DNA from: Malania oleifera
Taxonomy: Eukaryota > Streptophyta > Magnoliopsida > Santalales > Ximeniaceae
Assembly: GCF_029873635.1 (NCBI RefSeq)
Contig: NC_080419.1
Span: 62,243,040-62,307,039, forward strand
Direction: 5' to 3'
Length of the DNA: 64,000 nucleotides
In this document: one piece after another, positions 1-10,700 of the stretch
How the letters are laid out: each line of letters starts with the position of its first letter
Position numbering within the stretch: the stretch's first letter is position 1
Position numbers and translations under genes: made by a program
Notes under the pieces: generated by a model
Database searches by the model: none
What the model was told of the DNA's origin: nothing
Seen by the model: the letters and a program-made list of their open reading frames with translations, nothing else

Positions 1-32
1 TAATAACTCAAAAATTTTTACATAGGGCCTTG

Positions 33-200
33 TTGACGAACACAGGGAGTTCATTGACGAGCGCATAAGTAGGCCTCGTCTACGAGAAGATACCTAGAGA
101 GGGTTTTTAGGCAGTATGAATTTCGTCGACGAGGAGGTAGGGTTCGTCAATGAAATTACTTAAGGACTCGTCAACGAGGTGACGTGTCTCGTCGACGAAT
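33..200. repeat. Palindromic TCGTCGACGA array in LTR U3
   Basis: Seven perfect or degenerate copies of the 10-bp palindrome TCGTCGACGA, at about 33, 51, 78, 122, 148, 168 and 190, spaced roughly 19-44 bp. The last copy ends about 10 bp before the TATA box. Arrays of the same kind lie in three other LTRs of the window. Confidence 0.8.
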
Positions 201-207
201 CCGACCC

Positions 208-216
208 TATAAATAG
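208..216 (+). promoter_or_regulatory. LTR TATA box
   Basis: TATAAATAG, just downstream of the last palindrome copy and upstream of a CT-rich leader. The same motif and placement occur in the LTRs near 53992 and 57147, so this is probably the retrotransposon core promoter. Confidence 0.65.
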
Positions 217-2147
217 CTGAAACTTGGATTTTTAATCAAATCTTCAGTGCAAAACCCTTCTCTCTCTCTTTCTCTTTTTCTCTCTCTCCTACGACCCCCT
301 CCCCTTCTCTCTTTGATCTTGGCCCCATTTCTCGCCGGATTGAAGATCTGAGGCCACCACGACGCTCCTGGCAAAGTTCTTTGCAAGTCTGTTGGAGCAG
401 ATCATGGAGAAAGTTGATTTGAAATTCATCCCAAATTCAGGGTAAGACATTTTATTCAGATTATGCCGTCCTTGTAGTTGTAAGAAATGTTGTAGGTAAG
501 GAAATACTGATATTTTGTTCTGGGGGATATTGTTTTCAGAATGTTGAGTTAGGTACCCTGTGGGTATAGAGTCTAAATTTTATAGGGGCTTTTCAAATTT
601 TAGGTAAGAGAAATATACTATGCTAGCAATTTTTATTATATATACAGAATATTATGAATATGTATAAACAAGCATGCAGATCATATTATTTTTCCTAGAG
701 AATTATGAATATTATCTTTATAGCAGGATTATAGAAATTGAGCATGAGAATATGTTTACTCAAATGTGTGGCATGAGTTTATTACAGTATAGTATGTAGA
801 TTTTTTAGTATTACAGATATTCAAATATTTCAGATCATTAGCAATGAATGAGACTCACAGTATTTTTTAGAATAACATGATTTCTACACCATAACACTTA
901 GACAAATTTTACAGATATTACAGACAGATTATTTAGTTATGGCATCAAGATGCTATAACCAGATTATACAGAGATTACAGATATTATACATAGATATTAT
1001 ACATAGGTATTATACACAGATATACAGATATTATATACAGTTGTTACAGATAGTATAGACGTAAATCACAGATGATACAGACAGATATTATGAATACAGT
1101 TCATAACTATAATGCTATGGTTGTTTTTGAAATCATGTTAAAAGCAGAGAGATTATTATATATTTATATATGTATACAATACTACACAGTTACAGAACCC
1201 TATGGAAATTATAGACAGATAAATATACAATAGAACACGGTACTGTTGCTAGTACAAAATAGAGTGCAACCACTTAACTCAGATAGTATGTGGATTCCGT
1301 TTAGCCGAGTTAGGAGAGATTGCAATCTCTCAAGCAAACTGGGTTAAGGTGGCCGGTTAGACGATGTTAGAGTTTGGAGATTGCCCGAAGAGATTGCAGT
1401 GGGCTAGATTGGCAGATGTACAAATATAGATTGACTTGCCTGGTAGACTAACTAGAGTAAGTCCAGCCTACAAGCCGCACGACCCTATCATGAGGGGTTA
1501 TATCATGATATACAGATCCCAAGGTATAGAAGAAGTTCTTATGTACAGATATATCACATAGCAACAATTTATATTATTATACTAGCAGTACCTTCAGATA
1601 GCAAACTCAGATACACAGTCATATTTTAAAGATTACATGATAGATAGATATATTTTGTACAGTTTATCAATTTTCTCATATTTCAGTATTATTTCAGTAT
1701 TTTAAATATATAACTCAGCCGCCACACACTAGTAATAGCATATTTCCACTTACTGAGCATTGTCTCATCCCAGTGACTTATCACTTTTCAGGAGATCCAG
1801 TTAGGCGAGCAAATTAGGCTCGCAGGTATAGGTTGACTTGAGCTACCCTTGTGGGAAGGGTGGGTATTTTTGAGATAATAGTGTTTTGGGATAGTTTTTA
1901 GATTATAGTGACGTCACTGAGTATTTTGTATTGTAAATCTATTTCAGAGTTCTATAGTTTTCTGGTATTGTATTGTATATAGCAGTTCCTAGTTTTTATT
2001 TACAGCTGCCTAGTTTTGTATGACGTACAGAGTCTTCCCCAGTGCTCCTTTGGGCCTGGGATGTTATTAGTAGTATTTCAGACAGATGATATCATGATTT
2101 ATAGACAAGGAAAAAAAATTCTAAATAAGTAGTAGGTCATTACAGTT

Positions 2148-2159
2148 TGGTATCAGAGC
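2148..2159 (+). other. Primer-binding site (initiator tRNA-Met type)
   Basis: TGGTATCAGAGC lies four bases after the LTR end. This is the usual plant retrotransposon site complementary to the 3' end of initiator tRNA-Met, and it fixes this LTR as a 5' LTR in plus orientation. Confidence 0.85.
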
Positions 2160-2640
2160 AAAGGGCTAGTTACCCCGATCCCCGGGAACTCTCGCTTATG
2201 AATGATTGTGGTGAAGTAAGACTCTCTACCCAGGGGCTTACTGAATTGAGGGATGACAATACGTAATGCCTCAATCTTAATGAGTGCTCTGATAGGTACC
2301 CGTTGTTGCCATGGGCGCAAGGCCCATTAGGAAAGTGACAACGCCCGAAAGGGGGACGTTACAGAGCAGGCCTTTCGTGCTATAGATATATATAGTTTGA
2401 CTAGCACTGGTAGGCCAAACGGTGTTTAGTCTAGTATACGGGCCACACAACCCTGTCATGAGAGGTTAAATCATGACATACAATTATCATCGAGGGAAAA
2501 TATAATACCTCTGCATGACCCTCTACCCATGCTCAGGTAAAGCAATGCTGATTGCCAAATGTCACCACAGAATGATCGCCTTGATCTTAGATTGATGCTG
2601 CAAAGAAGAAAACACAAATATATACCACGAATAAACTAAA
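2160..2640 (+). other. Gypsy leader followed by LTR-like fragment
   Basis: No gene. The first 100 bases look like retrotransposon leader. The stretch about 2380-2500 resembles the LTR section at 1430-1520 (both contain a CATGA.AGGTTA.ATCATGA-like core), so a piece of a related LTR appears to be joined here. The rest of the plus-strand element's internal region is missing. Confidence 0.4.
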
Positions 2641-2789
2641 ATGATAAGACATAAGAACATCATTTCAGGTGCAAGGTTATTGATGCCAACTATCGTCCAC
2701 CTCGTTTATTGGTCTATGATTCCCTATGGCTCAACGTCCTCATCTTCCTCCCTTCATGGCCACTTCTCGCTTCCCTAATAAGAAGATAA

Positions 2790-4803
2790 TGTATCAATGC
2801 GATGGGCTTGCTTCATCCCCAAATGCAGTTCTTCTTGAGCACCTTGTGTGGTTATGTCCTTGTTCATTGTAGATGTTACATGTATTATTTTTCCTACCCT
2901 CTCTTACATCAATCTTATTACATAGATATAAGCTCCTATGACGACCTTGTTTTGGGCTAAAGTGGGATTTGCATACAATTTTGGTGTACTTGCCTTCAAC
3001 CAATAGTCTTGGTGCCTAATCAGATGGAAATCAGCTACATACATTGCATAGCGTTCTTTCGTGTTGTGGCAGGGATCAACGAACCTAACAAGATTTAATC
3101 GTGTCTTAACATATGCAACTAATAAATAGGAGTAAGGAAAGTGAAATCTTGTCATTTCCCACATGAGCATTGTTGTTCATGGATGCTTAATGTTTTAACA
3201 CTATTTCTTTTATATGACCCTTGTTCAGTCATTATTATACTAAAAAATTAGTTTTAATCTTTACTCTTTCCAAGCATAATATGATGTGTGGAGTAAATGC
3301 ATTCCCTATTGCAATTGCTTTGCAATCGACAAAAAGTCAACTAAATGATTGCCATTATTAGCTGACTACGCGCTCCTTTAAGGATGACATTAAAACACTC
3401 CACATTGTTAGTGGTCATGTTCCACCTTTATCTACTATCATGACACTGAGTCCGCATATAAGAAGAGATCTGCTCAAAAAATGACTTTGCTAGTTGCCCA
3501 CATTTGGCAATTATCTTTTCCATCCAAGAATCAATTTTTCTTATCTCATATTCCCTCCCTACTCACTCCACCGTCCATTTCAGATTGACATTTTTGAATT
3601 TACTATTGAAGTTGCTGACAACATGGGGAAGGTAAAATCGATGCTAGGCGATGGTTGCCAATCATGTTTTTATTGCACGACCACTATTATACATGGATGT
3701 CTATCCTATATTAGGAAAATCTCATCTCTATTAATGACATAATGAAGGCAGCAGAGAAACCAATTCCATGTGTCGAATCTCTCCTCCTACATAAGGGTGA
3801 ATGGAAAAGGAAATATCTATCTATTTGCATTAGGAGTCGTAGCAATTAGAAGTTTGCTTTTATACTTTTTGTACAGGTGTGTACCATCTTTACATATAAT
3901 GGGTGGACAATGAGTGCAAATCACCAAAATATAAATACGAATATAGCCAAATTTTCATACTCGAGAATATTACTCTTCGTTTATTTAACTATGGTACTAA
4001 GATTGTACGTGCACATCACTTCCATCCACTTGACAAAGTTTCACGTGAGATCTCCCAATCAACGCAGACTTGAGCAATGACCTTTTATTTCCCCAACCAC
4101 ACCTTCTTGTACGATATAGAATATATGAAGTGATGATTTAAAAATTCTTTTAAAGTAGCGATTGAAGTAGACACGTCTTCTATGATCATGTTCATGATCT
4201 TTTGACAAATTAAGGACAATGTAATTTGGATATGATCTTGCAATATTTGATTCAAGCACATGTTTAGTCCAACATATAGAGTGATTTCGAACAAATTATG
4301 TTTTTTGCATAACATGACATGTAATCTCCATCTAGCAACCCATAATTGTGGGTTAGACTGCACAATGTAGAAGTCATGGTGCATTCAAACGTAATAATAT
4401 GTACCACAGTTATCAAATAATCCTTTGAGTCAAAGATCATCCCCTTGCACAACTCAAATGACTTATCCCAACAAATGGCCTACACATGAGCTTAACTTGA
4501 CATGTCACATCAACAACCTCCACATCAATTTCAGCGTACATTGGAGGTTGGTCCACAAACCATCTATTATGGACATCATCATTCATTTGATTAGGGGGGA
4601 AGGGTTGTGATTCCACACCAATGACATAGTTCGCATAATCGCTACAGTCATTTAATTCTTCTACAATTTCCTTATCGACGTTTTTCTCATCCTATAAATC
4701 AACATCGCTCGTGATGTTCATCCCTTGTCTAATGCAACGTTCTCAATTACAGACAAATCAACAGGAACATATGTTATCCTGTACTGCTCATCCACGTCAT
4801 GGT
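2790..4803 (-). pseudogene. MULE (MuDR-type) transposase, decayed
   Basis: Remnant of a Mutator-like transposase read on the minus strand across several frames. From its N-terminus: an acidic segment (about 4800-4450); a MuDR N-terminal domain (about 4384-4085) with HNLFEITLYVGLN, a QDHIQ block and SYKKVWLGK; catalytic-domain pieces KLLIATTPNAN (about 3840) and DRHPCII followed by W (about 3720-3620); a SWIM-like part with TRLN, FVDP and HQDYW (about 3150-2990); and a C-terminal zinc knuckle, CNIYNEQGHNHTRC (about 2890-2830), whose second Cys is Tyr. The order and motifs match plant MULE transposases. Many stops and frameshifts make it inactive. No terminal inverted repeats were found. It abuts a gypsy gag at about 4803, so either the MULE inserted there or the two were joined by deletion. 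Confidence 0.75.
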
Positions 4804-5450
4804 CCTATGAAATACTGTATCTGAAAACACGCTATATGCTCATGAATCCTATGATTTAGGCCCCTTTCAAACCATCTCGCTTTTTGACATTCATTTGAGA
4901 CCATGAAAGGTGCAAAATGGGAAAGTTCCAAGAACCTAGCAGCATATTGCTAAACTGTGAGGCGCCCCTAAGTCAAGTTGAAAAATTCCTCCGCCTTCGC
5001 ATTCCTGGTGGCGGCAGGAAAATATCGGTCGTAGAAGACCTGCTTGAAATGACCCCAGGTCATCGCTATAGGTACTGCTCGCTGCTCTTCCAACAGCTTC
5101 ACTGTTTGCCACCACCGTTCAGCTTCTCCGGTCAACTTGAAGGTGGTGAAAAGAACTTCTGCTCCTCAGTGCAATTTAGCACTGCTAATATCTTCTTCAT
5201 CTCTTGCATCCAAGTCTTAGCCTTGATCGGATCAGTGCCACCCGCAAAAGATGAGAGTTTTAGACGGTTGAATTGATCAATTGAACAGCCCTGGTTCACT
5301 GGTGGGTAGCTCAATCCCCTGAATACTCGTCTCATATCTTCCCTGACTTGATGAGCTATACCTCGCAAAAGTCTGGAGGTTCTTATCTCTGTTGGAAGCT
5401 CCCAACTCATTTCCTCCTTCATTGTCCACCCCTTTACCTCTAGGATCCAT
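4804..5450 (-). pseudogene. Gypsy gag fragment, truncated
   Basis: Retrotransposon capsid gene. The start ATG (complement of 5448-5450, MDPRGKG...) follows TTTAGG, as in the other gag genes here. After a frameshift the capsid core reads on ([72 protein letters not shown]). These are hallmarks of gypsy gag. At least two in-frame stops occur, and the frame is lost where MULE sequence begins at about 4803. Protease and pol are missing. The gene lies 400 bp inside the LTR at 5855-8079 and belongs to that minus-strand element. Confidence 0.75.
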
Positions 5451-5840
5451 CCTAAATATATATAACATAGGCAAGTTTAAAATTTCTACATCTTAACATA
5501 TCTGACATAATCATAAAACAGGTAACCAAATTAATATTCAAATTCTTAATTAAACATCTAACACCCAGTTATCCACAATCATCTTAACCTTCAAATTCAA
5601 ATTCCAAGTTTCAGTCTTTCTGCTTGGAAACATCACCGTCGATGGATCTACCATGGTTTTCTAAAACCGTTGACTGATTCAAAAAATCACAAAAGTCTGT
5701 CAAGGGATTTTTGCCTCCAGGCTATAAAGCAAAACTCAAATTCCTATTAGTACCTTAATCTACCCGTCCCTACCCTTATTCAACTCAAACCTATACTTTG
5801 GTATTAATCCTCTTAAAGTTTGCAGAATCTATAACCTAAA

Positions 5841-5852
5841 GCTCTGATACCA
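5841..5852 (-). other. Primer-binding site of minus-strand gypsy
   Basis: The complement reads TGGTATCAGAGC, two bases inside the LTR that begins at 5855. The roughly 390 bp between it and the gag start is untranslated leader with no other feature. Confidence 0.85.
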
Positions 5853-6338
5853 CTTGTAACACCCTGAACCCGTCAAGTGGGGCTTAGGGTGTTATGAGAC
5901 CAATCACACGTCTTTGATACCATTCACGTAGCAGAACTAATTAAACAACCTCAAATAAAATATTAGAGTACTATATACATATACTCAACCCATAAAGAAA
6001 TATAACCAAATTCTCCACATTACATATCTAGGAAAGTAATTAAAAATAAAACTGTACATATATCCGTTCTCTTAACCACTCATAAAACTAAACCCCGCTC
6101 TGGAGCTTTCTAAGCTCGATCACCTGAAGGACCCGAAAAGAATAATAAATTGTCAGGGTGAGACACCTTTCAGTAAGGAAGAAAAAGCTATAAACAGCGT
6201 GTGGCAGAGAGTTTAAATACATACAAAAATATTTGTATGTTATTTAATATCAATATCAGCGAAGAATCCACATCATCAACTACATCACTGACATCTGATA
6301 ACATACACACATTCATACTTATTTTTACTTATAATTCT

Positions 6339-6565
6339 TGAGAATAGGGAAGACTACCCACCTACACAAGTAGCTTCCCTCTGTTCTAACACTAATGCTA
6401 GGGCACTCACCTTATTTAGTAAGCCCTTGGATTATGTATCTAAGCAAAGTTTCCGAGGATAGGGAAGCTTACCTGTCCATACAAGTAGCTTCCCTCTCCT
6501 CTAGTATTAACATAAAAATTACCAGGGCACTCACCTTTCTCAGCAAGCCCTCGGTGGAGAATTTT
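6339..6565. repeat. Two-copy ~115-bp tandem repeat within LTR
   Basis: Both units contain GATAGGGAAG or a near variant, then ACAAGTAGCTTCCCTCT, then GGGCACTCACCTT and AGCAAGCCCT or a near variant. The copies are clearly diverged. Confidence 0.7.
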
Positions 6566-6925
6566 ACTTTACCATTAATACTTATGTAATTAAATCTACA
6601 CACATCCAAATGCTAATCATTTCATAGAGATCCACATGGATACGCATATCACAAACAAACCACACAGGAAATACACACAATCTTCATTCACATCCACACA
6701 GGGACCATATCCACGCAGGAAAATACAGTCCACACAGGACTCTTATCCATACAAAACACATGGTCCACACATGACTAACACAACACAATAATATATCATG
6801 GCCCACATAGGTACCACAACCACACATGTTACAAATCCACACACACACAACCCCGTTTATAGTAAATCAATAAAACAAACTCCTTATTCTACTACAAATG
6901 TTTTACCCCCTTAATATAAATGCCC

Positions 6926-7037
6926 ATATAACGACCTCCTCATACCACTGTCAACGTTATATGGCGATTTATATCAGGTACGATATAACGACCTCCTCAT
7001 ACCATTGCCAATGCTATATCACAATTTACATGAACCA
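6926..7037. repeat. Two-copy ~56-bp tandem repeat within LTR
   Basis: ATATAACGACCTCCTCATAC begins both units (about 6926 and 6982). The rest of each unit is similar but diverged. Confidence 0.7.
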
Positions 7038-7772
7038 TAACATTATAGACATTCATAGCATAACCAATCATCCAGGCACATAACGCATTCACCACAATAT
7101 TCACAATCCAACAATATTCATAATTGAATAGTAATCACAACCAAACAGAATTTATAACCCACTTAGTAGCCACATGTGAACAACAGTTGTAATCAAGCAG
7201 TACTCGCAACCATTTAATTATGAAAGTTATTTTCATACCACACGAATTTTTCCTAAATACAATATACATTATTAAAATCATTTTTGTTCCAACAGTCTAC
7301 CCATTCAGATAATTATACCTACATATATATAATTTTATATACTCAAATTTAACCGGTTTAAAAATTAATAAAAAACTGCTATAACGTTTTCCCTTTACCT
7401 ACTCAAGATTCTCCCTAAACCGAGCAGGAAATGAGACCCTGTATTCCAAAAATCCTAATTTAATTAGTTTAATCCCAGGATATTTAACATTTATCATCTC
7501 CTAGGCCCGTACACTCCCAATACTTAATTTAACATTAAAATACTTTACTTACCCTAGTTTTGGAGTGTTGCCCAAGTACTCCAAACTGAAAATCTGTTTT
7601 GCCTATGCTGTAGAGAATCTTTTCAAGAATCTCATGGTAGTTTCCGATCATCGAATCGGGCTAAATCCGGTCCAGATTCGAAGAAAATAGGTAGGGAAAT
7701 CGGAACTTAGAGAGAGAAAATGAGAGAGGAGAGAGAAATTCGTGGAAAAGAAGTTCCAAGGCCTATTTATGA

Positions 7773-7980
7773 CCAGGCCTTCGTCGACAAGACATGTAGG
7801 TTTGTCGATGAAGTCAAGAAGGATATTCGTAGCCGAGGTCAAAATGTTCGTTGACGAAGTTTTTAAAAACCTGAATTTTCCTTGCTCCCAGTAATTCCTT
7901 GTCGACGAGACACGTGTACTTGTTGACGAACCTAGAAGGATGTTCGTTGACGAGGAGAACAAATTCGTTGATGAGTCCCT
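7773..7980. repeat. Palindromic TCGTCGACGA array (inverted LTR)
   Basis: Degenerate copies of the 10-bp palindrome (TCGTCGACAA, TTGTCGATGA, TCGTTGACGA, TTGTCGACGA and others) fill the 200 bp upstream of this LTR's TATA-like site. Confidence 0.75.
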
Positions 7981-8079
7981 GCTTGATACCCTTTTCAAAT
8001 TTCTTTTCTCCTTTATTTTATTTTCCCCCTTTTACCTTTTATTTATTTTCTTTTATTTTTCTGAGTTCGGGTTATTACA

Positions 8080-10320
8080 CATCATCAGATAGAAGTAATA
8101 ATCATCCAACTCCACCGATGAAACTCCTAATTACTATGTAACTAACATAGTGTTGCTGCTCATATAATTTCTATCTTTAACTAAAATGTGGTATTATAGT
8201 CAAATTAAAACTCTTAATGGCTATGTATGTTATAGAGTGTTGAAGCTATAAATTCAACCTCCTCCTTAATATGTTCGAATCCAACAACACAACCTTATGT
8301 TTCTCCTGTCAAATTTGGACATGTCAAGGGTTTGTCTACCCCTTCAACCTCTACCAATTCAGATGATGATGTTAGCCTTATTCAAATTTTCTATGTTATT
8401 AGTTCTTCATATTCCTCTCCTAAATTGCTTCATATTCTTGAGCTCATTTATGATGATATAACAATTCAACTAATGAATCAAATTATACTCACTTCAGCAT
8501 AACCTACTAATTATTATGAGAAATGTATTTACAACACTTTAATGACCGACATTTTATCAATTTAGGTTCTGTTAAATATTTAGTTCGTATACTGCAAATG
8601 TTTGAATTTCTTCAATTTTTACCTACTAATGAGTTGTGGTTCTGTATGTTTCTTCTCATTTTCTTAAGTACTATAATGGATTTTGTATGGAGCAAACATT
8701 GATGTGTATTTATGCTCTCATCAAAATCTTCATTATGTAATTCTTATGTAAGTTCCAAGATTTACATTGTGAACTTTAATATGTCATACGAATTTGTAAT
8801 TCTTATGTAAATTCCAATCTTTATTCTTTTTTCTATACTTCTTAGGTAATTAATATGTCATAAGAATTTTTCCTAACTAATGAACAGATCATAGACTAAC
8901 TTTATAGTTTGTTATAAAAAATTGTTCAACTTTGTAGAATTTTATTTTACTGAACTGTAATCTAATTAAATCATTTTAACAACTCCCCATTGATCTGGAA
9001 TGAAAGTTTTATTGTTTCTAAGGTTTAAATAAGTGACTTTTAATTAGTCGAACTGCATTTTCAAATAACTCAACTAAATCTATAAGTTAATAAGACTTCA
9101 TAAAATTCTAAATTGATATTTTTATGGTTATAAAAAATTAGTCAAAGAATTCTATTTTAGCAAATTCCAATTAAACTAAATTTCAATTTCAATTTCATTT
9201 TGTACTACCAATTACAATAAGCAAACCTAAACTTATATTATTAGGAGCATACATTGTGAGAAGTTTTAGTAAAGGCCACAATAAAATTTACACATTAATT
9301 GATTAAACTTTCAAATAATAATGCAATTAAATAAAAACCCTAACATAAAATTTTTTCAATTCGAAGCATATGACTTTAAAATTAAAACTAAATTTAATAA
9401 TTATGAAAATTGATAATAAAATTTACACATTCATCATTTATAAATTAAAAATAAACATAACATGAAAGAAAAACCCTAACTTCAAATTTAGGGTTCCACA
9501 GATAATGCTTCAAATTATCAAATTGACTTCAATACCAGCAAATTCAAAATAAAATACAACAACATCTGCTTCAACTTTCAAATTGCAAGAAATCTAAGGT
9601 TTCAAACAAATGTAATGTGGGGAAACATACCTTATCTTCGTTACTTCAATACTGATCTCCTAACGTTCACAAGCTTTCTCAACGCTAACTAGATCATGGA
9701 TAAGTGACAGACTTTCAAATGGTCACCTGCACTCTCCACTTTAGCATTGTGCGACTACTGTTTTAGCTCTCCTCGTCCTCCTCCTCCTCTCGAGTTTGTG
9801 CATTTGCAAAGGAAGAAGAAGTGATCTTGAAGGCAGCTAAAAAAATGCTAGTTCATCTAGTATTTATTATTAAAACTCACAATAAAAGCTACCTCATGCA
9901 ACATTTTTTAACTATAACACACCACATCATCCAACGTTTTTTAATTAGTACGATTTACGTCATCATTGGCTTAAAAGTTGTTGGTCGATCCAATATTTTT
10001 TTTGTTTAATATAGGTTGGATGGATCAACTACATTTGAGACGCATGAATTTAGGGAAAAAAGTTTAGTTCAATTATTTTAAAATAATTTATTTTAAAAAA
10101 ATGTTAAATAGGAAAAATCTCTCACTCTCTCTATGCATGTTATATATAATATACATAAATATATTCACACTACGTAAAAAAGGGGGGAAAATGCAACTGC
10201 TTCGTAGTAAATTATTGTCAGTGAATCTCATCTCGGCAGCACCTTAACAATATTTCAATTTGATTTTAAAAATTAAAACCATGCCTAAACCTCCGCCTCA
10301 GCCGTAAGGTTGTTGAAGGC
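8080..10320. other. AT-rich intergenic region, no recognised gene
   Basis: No ORF with recognisable content. One weak signal exists: on the minus strand, 9810 to 9631 is purine-rich and ends in AACGAAGATAAG followed by GTATGT, like an untranslated first exon with a splice donor facing away from the transporter gene. Its only ORF is about 20 codons. A divergent transcript is possible but unproven. Confidence 0.5.
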
Positions 10321-10321
10321 C

Positions 10322-10333
10322 TATATATATATA
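10322..10333 (+). promoter_or_regulatory. Candidate TATA box of the SLC35F-like gene
   Basis: TATATATATATA followed by AGG, 250 bp before the start codon. The plant-typical spacing would place transcription start near 10355-10365. It is the best TATA in the upstream region, but the region is AT-rich, so it is not certain. Confidence 0.5.
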
Positions 10334-10431
10334 AGGCGATTCTCCGTCGCTTTCATTGGGTTGAGAATCGTCATATTGGTCGTCAAAAAGCGTTTGCATT
10401 CGAAAGAGACTCTCAAAAAGTGGAGTATTTT

Positions 10432-10551
10432 ATGCTTGATTTGGTAAACGTCAATGCTAGGGTATAATTTCCACTCTGGTTGGACCATGTGAAATTGATG
10501 CAGATGCTCTTCCCCAGCTGTAATTTCTGGGCATTTTTCATTCTCCTCTGA
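10432..10551 (+). promoter_or_regulatory. Three short upstream ORFs in the leader
   Basis: If transcription starts near 10355, the leader has ATG-initiated ORFs at 10432-10467 (11 residues), 10454-10492 (12 residues) and 10498-10551 (17 residues, MQMLFPSCNFWAFFILL). All end before the main ATG at 10583. They could lower translation of the main ORF. A different start site or a leader intron would remove them. Confidence 0.4.
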
Positions 10552-10582
10552 ACTGGGTTTGTGTCAGTGAGAGAGAGAAATT

Positions 10583-10700
10583 ATGATGAGCTTCCAGGAA
10601 TTTTGCACACACAAGACGCTGGTCGGGCTGGGATTGGGGCAACTTCTCTCTCTTCTCATCACTTCCACCGGGTTTTCATCTTCGGAACTTGCTAGAAGAG
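10583..10700 (+). CDS. SLC35F-like exon 1
   Basis: Codes residues 1-39 plus one base (phase 1): the cytosolic N-terminus and helix 1 (LVGLGLGQLLSLLITSTGF), ending SSELARR. Donor GTCGTT is weak but phase-correct. Confidence 0.9.

Larger units (their letters stand above)
1..2144 (+). mobile_element. Ty3/gypsy 5' LTR, left end cut by window
   Basis: Long terminal repeat in plus orientation. Seen: a TATA box (208-216), a CT-rich stretch after it, a leader with the block CACGACGCTCCTGG shared with the LTRs at 54 kb and 57 kb, and an end in ...GGTCATTACA at 2144, directly followed by a primer-binding site. The same terminal sequence (inverted) bounds the LTR at 55396. The body (600-1700) is AT-rich with many short TACAGATAT-type repeats and no ORF. 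The LTR must be about 2.1 kb or more, since its start is outside the window. It belongs to the same broad family as the LTRs at 5855-8079, 53760 and 55396, but is clearly diverged from them. Confidence 0.8.
5855..8079 (-). mobile_element. Ty3/gypsy 5' LTR (minus orientation), complete
   Basis: About 2,225 bp bounded by TGTAACACCC on the plus-strand left and GTTATTACA on the right (TG...CA type). It carries an inverted TATA-like element (7763-7772), eight degenerate palindrome copies upstream of it (7780-7980), and internal tandem repeats. Together with the adjacent primer-binding site and gag it is the 5' LTR of a minus-strand gypsy whose 3' half is gone. It has no gene content. Confidence 0.8.

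Noticed and set aside
2148..2159. tRNA-like TGGTATCAGAGC words as possible tRNA genes
   Set aside because: Only 12 bases match and no cloverleaf follows. Their position beside LTR edges identifies them as primer-binding sites.
3494..3742. 82-codon plus-strand ORF
   Set aside because: Overlaps, on the opposite strand, MULE transposase motifs (DRHPCII), which explain the region.
4917..5276. 119-codon plus-strand ORF
   Set aside because: Antisense to gypsy gag motifs (GEAERWW, YFPA) on the minus strand.
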